A stretch of 64,000 nt of DNA, taken from Polynucleobacter asymbioticus. Its GTDB lineage: Bacteria > Pseudomonadota > Gammaproteobacteria > Burkholderiales > Burkholderiaceae. Location of the stretch: assembly GCF_018687575.1 (NCBI RefSeq), contig NZ_CP061297.1:558001-622000 (forward strand), read 5' to 3'. A program made the translations under genes and the position numbers. Below, one piece after another: positions 63,001 through 64,000 of this stretch. How positions within the stretch are numbered: position 1 is the first letter of the stretch; each line of letters starts with the position of its first letter. Below the pieces are notes generated by a model, which made no database searches, had not been told where the DNA came from, and worked only from the letters and a program-made list of their open reading frames with translations.

Positions 63001-64000
63001 TGCCACAATCATCGTCCCAGCAGGAACAACGGTTGCCTACAGTAATGCCATGTCTGGTTTAACCCCAACTGCAGCAGTGGCTATTACCAACAACGGTACG
63101 ATTAATTTCACGAATACCGGTGCGGTAACTCTGGATACCCCAATTAGCGGTACTGGTGCAATCACGATTAGTGGTAGCGGTGGTAGTGTGAACTTGGGCG
63201 CTACTAATAGCTATAGTGGAAGCACCACTATCAATTCGGGTTCCACATTGCAATTAGGCAACACCAGTGCAATTGGTACTGGCTCTGCGGTAATCATTAA
63301 TGGCACCTTGGATTTGAATGGCTATTCACCATCGTTGGCCTCATTGGCAGGTACAACTGGAGCTATCACTACTACTGCAGCTGGTACACAAACCATAACT
63401 GTTGGTAGTAGTAATGCGACAACCAATTATGGTGGCGTTATTCAGAATGGATCAGGCACGATTGCACTTATCCAGAGTGGTAGTGGTACCCAAACCCTAT
63501 CCGGAAATAATACTTACACCGGTGGCACAACTATTACAGCAGGCACAATTAGCGCTGGTAGTGCTAACGCCCTAGGTACTGGCGCAGTAGGTATAGGTTC
63601 CTCGGGAACTCTTGATCTATCCTACAGTGGTGCTGTGACTTTGGGCTCTGCTTTGAGCATGGTCACAGGTTCTGCAATTACGAATAGTGCCAATACCTCT
63701 AATCTTTATGTCACTGGTACTAGCACCATTAATGGCTCTATTAATACTGCTGGCAATCAAACATATAACGGTGCTGTGACTCTTGGTGGAAATTCCATCC
63801 TAACAACACTCAATACCAGTGCTACCAACACCAATGGCAGTATTACTTTTACCTCTACAGTGAATGGTTCAGCTGGAACTGAGACTTTGACAATTACCAA
63901 CGGAAGTGGGGCGGTTACATTTGGCTCTAACGTCGGTGCTAATGTTGGTTTGGGTTCTCTCACCATTACTGGTGGCGCTACAGCGACTGCACAAACAACC
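48086..64000 (+). CDS. Giant TpsA filamentous-haemagglutinin-type adhesin, 3' end outside window
   Basis: A single frame runs open from a TTG at 48086 to the window end, over 5,300 codons. An extended signal region (about 45 residues, ending V-V-A-Q-T) is followed by the TPS secretion domain (residues 48-350), with N-P-N-G-V near residue 137. Filamentous-haemagglutinin-type modules follow, with G-L-W-F-L-D-P-I-D-L-I-I near residue 482 and G-E-W-L-L-D-P near 1025. From about residue 2540 many autotransporter-type repeats occur (T-L-T-G-A-N-D-Y-T-G-T-T-T-I-S-A-G-T-L pattern). A glycine-rich domain lies at 3584-3800 and four YDG-type repeats at about 4580-4930. TTG is the only plausible start after an in-frame TGA at 48059. 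Confidence 0.92.
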   Translation, partial: MKNSVTKILDQFAFSFAKTKGIFVVKKSQIFAGFLVLSQCNFVVAQTAANALPTGGNVVAGSATISQTQTANSATMNINQTSQRAVVNWDSFNVGKNAQVNFNQPNAQAVTLNRVTSASASMIDGAVRANGQVVLVNPNGVTFGKGADINAAAVVATTMNIANKDFMEGKSTYKGNGKGAVVNEGKISVNDPNGYIALLAPEIRNEGYLLARKGPNNGVALAAGEQITLDFRGDQLISVNVDKATYGALIENKRVIEVKGGLIVVAAGSANQLMGSVIKNTGRISASTMVNNGGVIELVAANVTQAGTVAANGKGTNSKGGQVNIVGENITLAQDSKTTATGKAGGGNIEIGLGRTQATNVNQAPVQAVAQAAAPLAAATTVEERQTAIKQVAAVASESKQLAKTVSVEANAKVNTSATQNGDAGNIAIWSEVKTTVNGILKAVGGALGGNGGFIETSSKGSVVLGKQFTVDTSATNKTSGKSGLWFLDPIDLIIDSSAANVISAALSRNNVTIEVNGNVCPSLGSCTQNGSGSLTIASGADILKQGNTLTTLKLNSSGIFNLNANISGENLNVIINSSIAFLNVGTTISASQVTVQAQTIYANGTINAYGVSGVSTPLGAAIQLLAQVLYVSGRLNVASNVNTSNNTNTSTNTNTNRNTITYNGSVIREEDLPTFLTAQNNSSNNANNANNVTNSLEVVYSSTAANDAVADRINTQTNVIYLNAVNDITLYSIAEIKANGTTGGYVNITAQALNAQSGSLIQANGNNGPGGVINITTSDVHLSGAISANGANGGSFVLSAQNAQIDDQAVIQTNGSNGPGGTISIDISQDIYFVNSGLYANGSTDGGSIRILSRAGNLSLFDSLIQTNGSNGRGGSIQLSANNGSTSISSALESSGATQGGNILITANNITLENNANIFATGNTGGGTVLVGGDWQGTNGVYQATTVTMNQGAVINASALINGDGGKVVLWSDIKNPNSISAINGIISAKAGLQGGNGGRVETSSSWLQLGDEITVSTKAANGIDGEWLLDPEHLWIRDPSWSGVNYSTSGTTTYTALAANRWGTILVSGADTRDRGPTVDGVFYQGVSTIRTDTIVTALNSGSVRIVATGLIDVWGWQGSGLDNYYINSTTANKLTLEAGTSIYFGAGTGNKVVNLPNGTLELLAGTTISQDVSAIGSGLYAKNLILGKCSFVGCTSNPSVNLSGTNNQFANLQGANLSSVNLKNNVSLTVNSSGLTVAGPVTIVGTSIIVNGNITSTLAGSTILLKTSGSIELGASKTIQSNNGNIILWSDTGAIGGLSGGNGGYIYLNAGSQIISNGGKIVLAGGADPNGDGIPDGYAWNALTGTQAGITLGPIGGVGSSVNLLSSGGDIIMRGYTSGSTTYPGMTTQKTFKIDSGAGTILINAGSSSGHGFEWVYGIDGADFVITSASTSSNAISITGSTSKAGGYSAGIIALRSGNYLIQSTATTGGGIQFIANNMTAAGNQMFFTGTGGTGYILSKNGPIEFSGTGGGAGFINGGAIRLGSNSAVTINGVTSSVASSTSNVTITTDYFSFGASSAINTAGSLTIQPYGTSFGSIQTLSNLSFSSSLSQVMLGKSGNTGGITIGSSFNAAGTLTIYGGRVIINSNISVIAAGNVNVTAIYSSADIGLYLYSGALLESTGGTMSITAGSVGSYDLYTTNATIRSYGNLTITANATTNRAVWLDPNSLIRSTNGGITITSTSTNEIPVYLNTSSQILASGAISITGTSSTHEGLFMEASAKIQSTGSTLDISAVGGILLRSGTQLLSNGNLNIYSNGTATSREGIDVYEGGSVVVQSSAGNVNINAIGYQGIYLHNASTTIRAYGDLNINALAGTQIALYGEASGTCATSQCGLISDTGNITINAISRDNSANSFYAYYLRNPVVANGTDSGKGNIYISATGKYGAVTFDGAAYGYIKAQSDINLIGYSGAIGATYAIYIGAAGPSLTSSGGGLLRAATGNITISAFGYDRALFGNNSSANIVALAGNIVVQGSTLPTNPSGTFTSVNTAIQTSYDNIYSTITGATNPRTLQPTGFATANPGSAATAHYWGITWTGNFLAVNNPHSVTTGTAPTSGGTVTIAGSILNAVTPTTVDTGTGFSISDGGNIYSYGALSLAGYAIGGRTIADGVNASTGGNHGLVIWGTTTTIRSYSSSVSLAGYANGYATNGNYTPNLESAGILIYSDHNLIKGYTNVSLTGIDMRGIGIYLATYASGSNGIVADTGSVTINSINNNSNWYSTYLRQSITASAGSVNINAAGQFGLAIDHSQGTIAAAGNVNINTYTSLYTSLYMHTGISNTIQSTAGSIIISATNAGSNTDNYAINEGSTTSITADQNIIFQGASLAAATPGSLTSAAGAATPVFASANTGSVMTGPSATRTLSWLGAMTATNGYISLNGSSVVSGLITASGASGGVVLNGAGTYNISNTSNNISTIAASVGTSGVTFVNGSSLKIGAVNSITGITSGALTLTAAGLTGSANITPSSSSTITINNSSGSPEYSGIISGSTAVAKSGNGTQIFSGANTYSAGTTLSGGTLQVNDGGAFGSSTVSATATIKFNLTTDATFANGFTLTSNGTLMNIGTAVPTFTGVINTGAVSTTLLDGGTAGLIVSGNATPTASGAGYWVKGNITFTGNALNTLVIRGVSSGVATITFASSNGVTTFTPWFVGTSESTAPMNIIVNSGVTVTEDASQAAGSLYFGNISGAGTFNLRGASATNYILGQSTIATLTASSNIALNVGNNTTSGSITSGNITASGGITLNSSSASYTYAGILSGTTLTKSGSGTVTLTGANDYTGTTTISAGTLQIGASGTIGTLGTAAVVNNATLAVSRSDDVTITNAMSGTGALSKLGTNTLTLIGAVTYSGATAVAGSIIFRNAATPSTSGFTGTGTVTIEPSSTSFTAAVSKSYTFASTITGFTLGKAGNASDMTIGAAISIAGPISIYGGTIAINGNLNTTAGTTSGDILLKSSGDISVAASKSITTSGGDVVLWANSDNQTSSGSIALRSGSSIVTGSLSVAGGAIWIGGGSDGATWNGLSVGSGYGVPGTSFTSPTGGGVTAAVYLEGSSISSFGGAVKITGDTAAGSWGIVTYGQVSVNAGSGTIEFDGQSRTEGNRLGILFGVHDLSLASTVSISSSASGNAITIRGVGRGTEDAIGLSGTVNITSSGAGSIEINGNALGTGRSIVAGNYYNGILNVYASSGDITLNGNSKAVQVATRVMAGGTAGPSKINIGQGGSITSSTSNVFIIGDTIALADGGMAITSSGQVSVQSSGSSFANPLSFPISNLSLSSSITGLTLGKVGNTANITIAGNTTIAGPITIHGGAVTLSSGLSTSNATTGNIAITTTGLTGSGAVALANNRSLTITQSGASIYSGSISGASATVNKSGNGTLTLAGNNSYTGITTISGGILSISSDANLGAVPGSVTANSITLAGGALQATASMALNSYRGITLTADSGLAATSSNALIYAGVITGGYALTINGSSQTGTVSLVAANTYTGGTTLSVGTLGAYNNSSLGSGALILAANTNLLIGRAVTDIANDITLTGNATVSFDTNVEYLIVAGGGSGGVGRGGGGGAGGVLTGTASLTDLSYNVTVGAGGAAVINDQRGLNGSNSSLGTVAVATGGGGGGGWTACGGLSGGSGGGASGCGGSGGTGVAGQGYAGAAVVGVNQTNGGGGGGAGAAATNQNGGIGIESYITGSSLWVGGGGGAGSINGGGTPGTGGTGGGANGKNQVTTGNSGTPNTGGGGGGVEGYAGTSGAGGSGIIIVRYLGADAGSGGAESAGTGTAAGYSLHSFTSIVPSALSLNAISVKLSGVISGSNGLTVNAAPGTLTLSGTNTYSGGTTVAGGTVKADASSVGSITSGAFGTGTVTVSSGYTLDLNGRNVSNALNIRGTGIGANGVLINSSGNAATASGALTLAAATTIGGSGSITLGGSISGAYALTKIGSNTLVLTGSSNGSTTTTISSGTLQVGSSAAAGALGSGNVVNSAALVFSSNSDLSVSNAISGSGTLTKQEGGVLTLAVSNSYTGLTTISAGTLKLGNAAALGTTAAGTTITSGAVLDLNGQTISNAEALTVNGTGISSGGAVINSSSTAASYAGLLTLGSASSIVGDTGTIALSHAGTISGAYNLTLGGAQGGSITSIIGISTGALTKIGAGTWTMSGANTYSGGTTISAGTLKAGSTTAFGASSGAISIADGAALDLNGKALANTNALTLNGTGVSAAGALTNSSSTAGTYAGAITLGSISSIGSTSGAITISGAISASSSNYGLALVGDKAITMSNTSNALSTIASGSSLGALTVVSTGDLAIGSVVAGATTYNGLNSTGVISVKTTGDLNISQNVATTSTSAVASAPAMLLAAGYLESSGSVTKNIKLSGSPTFTVGTNGIIDFYSGDSAGSTGLSTYVDLQTSKSYTYSATLSTKPTAAGYNVIYRGAAPYIYLTVVDSQTGTYGTASALSYWYSTSPTLYGSAYLPASLSAFDSAQIFTAGQTTININSGGLSGSITISTALTSTTNARTYSLTLNPTLTLSGSSSIFVPGAAKDFVVNPKTVTLSAAKTYDASTDLTGYVTVGTGVGSQTLTYTGATANNANVATANKYINAITLANATDGSGGLASNYQLPTLNAANAPVTINAATATVAATKTYDGNTTLTDGQMSITGVGGVAIAFTLGTAAANDANVATANKYVSLGTLALTGGSNATAASNYALPASSNSANNSLTINTATATVSATKTYDGATTLTKPQISITGIGGAVIDFNLGTAAASDANVATANKYVSLGTLALTGGTGTTAATNYALPASSNSANNSATINAATVTLSATKTYDGNDTLGAGTVTVGTGVAGQTLTYSSATASDINVATANKYISAITLGDCTGVSCVGLVSNYQLPTLNAANAPVNIGQLSSVTYSGSAGGLWSSGSNWTTTSTLGTTNVTGATPTLGNVATIIVPAGTTVAYSNAMSGLTPTAAVAITNNGTINFTNTGAVTLDTPISGTGAITISGSGGSVNLGATNSYSGSTTINSGSTLQLGNTSAIGTGSAVIINGTLDLNGYSPSLASLAGTTGAITTTAAGTQTITVGSSNATTNYGGVIQNGSGTIALIQSGSGTQTLSGNNTYTGGTTITAGTISAGSANALGTGAVGIGSSGTLDLSYSGAVTLGSALSMVTGSAITNSANTSNLYVTGTSTINGSINTAGNQTYNGAVTLGGNSILTTLNTSATNTNGSITFTSTVNGSAGTETLTITNGSGAVTFGSNVGANVGLGSLTITGGATATAQTT
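58837..59490 (+). other. Glycine-rich domain within the adhesin
   Basis: About 217 residues: begins V-E-Y-L-I-V-A-G-G-G, has runs of five to eight glycines, Y-N-V-T-V-G-A-G-G-A, and closes with G-G-S-G-I-I-I-V-R-Y. This opening and closing pair matches the stand-alone glycine-rich domain seen in phage tail and bacterial surface proteins. The beta-repeat pattern resumes afterwards. Confidence 0.75.
61826..62870 (+). repeat. Four tandem YDG/MBG-type repeats in the adhesin
   Basis: Units of about 80-90 codons begin near 61826, 62080, 62341 and 62608. Each contains [AS]-A-x-K-T-Y-D-[GA] and ends with A-N-K-Y-[IV]-[NS] ... S-N-Y-x-L-P. The middle two are nearly identical at DNA level over stretches such as 62228-62270 versus 62491-62533. 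Confidence 0.85.

Noticed and set aside
48394..63966. Many antisense reading frames of 60-200 codons under the giant adhesin
   Set aside because: They mirror the Thr/Ser/Gly codon pattern of the sense gene (Val/Pro/Leu-rich translations), have no ribosome sites and no family resemblance.

Overview
The window looks like chromosome from a small-genome freshwater betaproteobacterium of the Burkholderiaceae, most like Polynucleobacter. That assignment is an inference from gene content: a Bug-family solute-binding protein, a phasin, a compact soxXYZA cluster, a two-subunit NAD-linked formate dehydrogenase, purU, acs, and a very large two-partner-secretion adhesin. No rRNA or CRISPR array is present. 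Two tRNAs are present: Leu(TAA) at 14612-14700 and Ser(GGA) at 30166-30256.

Layout. 1-5316: tail of a PIF1/RecD-like helicase, a gamma-glutamyltranspeptidase and Bug protein pair, a class III aminotransferase, and an LrgA/LrgB pair. 5449-10210: an exported molybdenum hydroxylase (IorAB-like) followed by soxX-soxY-soxZ-soxA without soxB. 10219-14477 (all minus): purU, a lipoprotein, an adhesin-E-like protein and a penicillin acylase. 14612-23308: tRNA-Leu and a probable 8.6-kb genomic island. 23330-30105: an exported protein, tonB-exbB-exbD, murI, a class I fumarase and acs. 30166-34111: tRNA-Ser, phasin, a YciI-like protein, a DUF748/AsmA-like protein and a small lipoprotein. 34312-39042: fused NuoE-NuoF-like formate dehydrogenase beta subunit and the alpha subunit. 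39112-39970: a MazEF-type toxin-antitoxin operon with a third small gene. 40020-43872: nadB facing nadC-nadA, with a 48-codon gene between them. 43936-64000: a two-partner secretion locus (TpsB, PpiC-type isomerase, exported protein, then a TpsA adhesin still open after about 5,300 codons at the window end).

The most unusual region is the tRNA-Leu island. The last 14 bases of the tRNA (14687-14700) recur exactly at 23295-23308, as expected for attachment-site copies. Between them lie a TolC-family protein, a translationally coupled 471-residue exported protein of unknown function, and at least six small exported proteins. Five of these share a signal peptide, a Q-P-S-x-P-A-G mature N-terminus and P-T-S-V-G boxes, and several carry glycine-rich tracts. 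A decayed fragment of a P4-type tyrosine integrase lies antisense at 21131-21325. I recognise no described system in this set. It could be a TolC-linked surface or export cassette that diversifies by duplication.

The second notable region is the adhesin locus. A roughly 900-bp A-tract-rich non-coding stretch with three consecutive hairpins precedes a TTG-initiated giant adhesin. That adhesin contains an N-terminal TPS domain, many autotransporter-type beta repeats, a glycine-rich domain inserted among them, and four YDG-type repeats.
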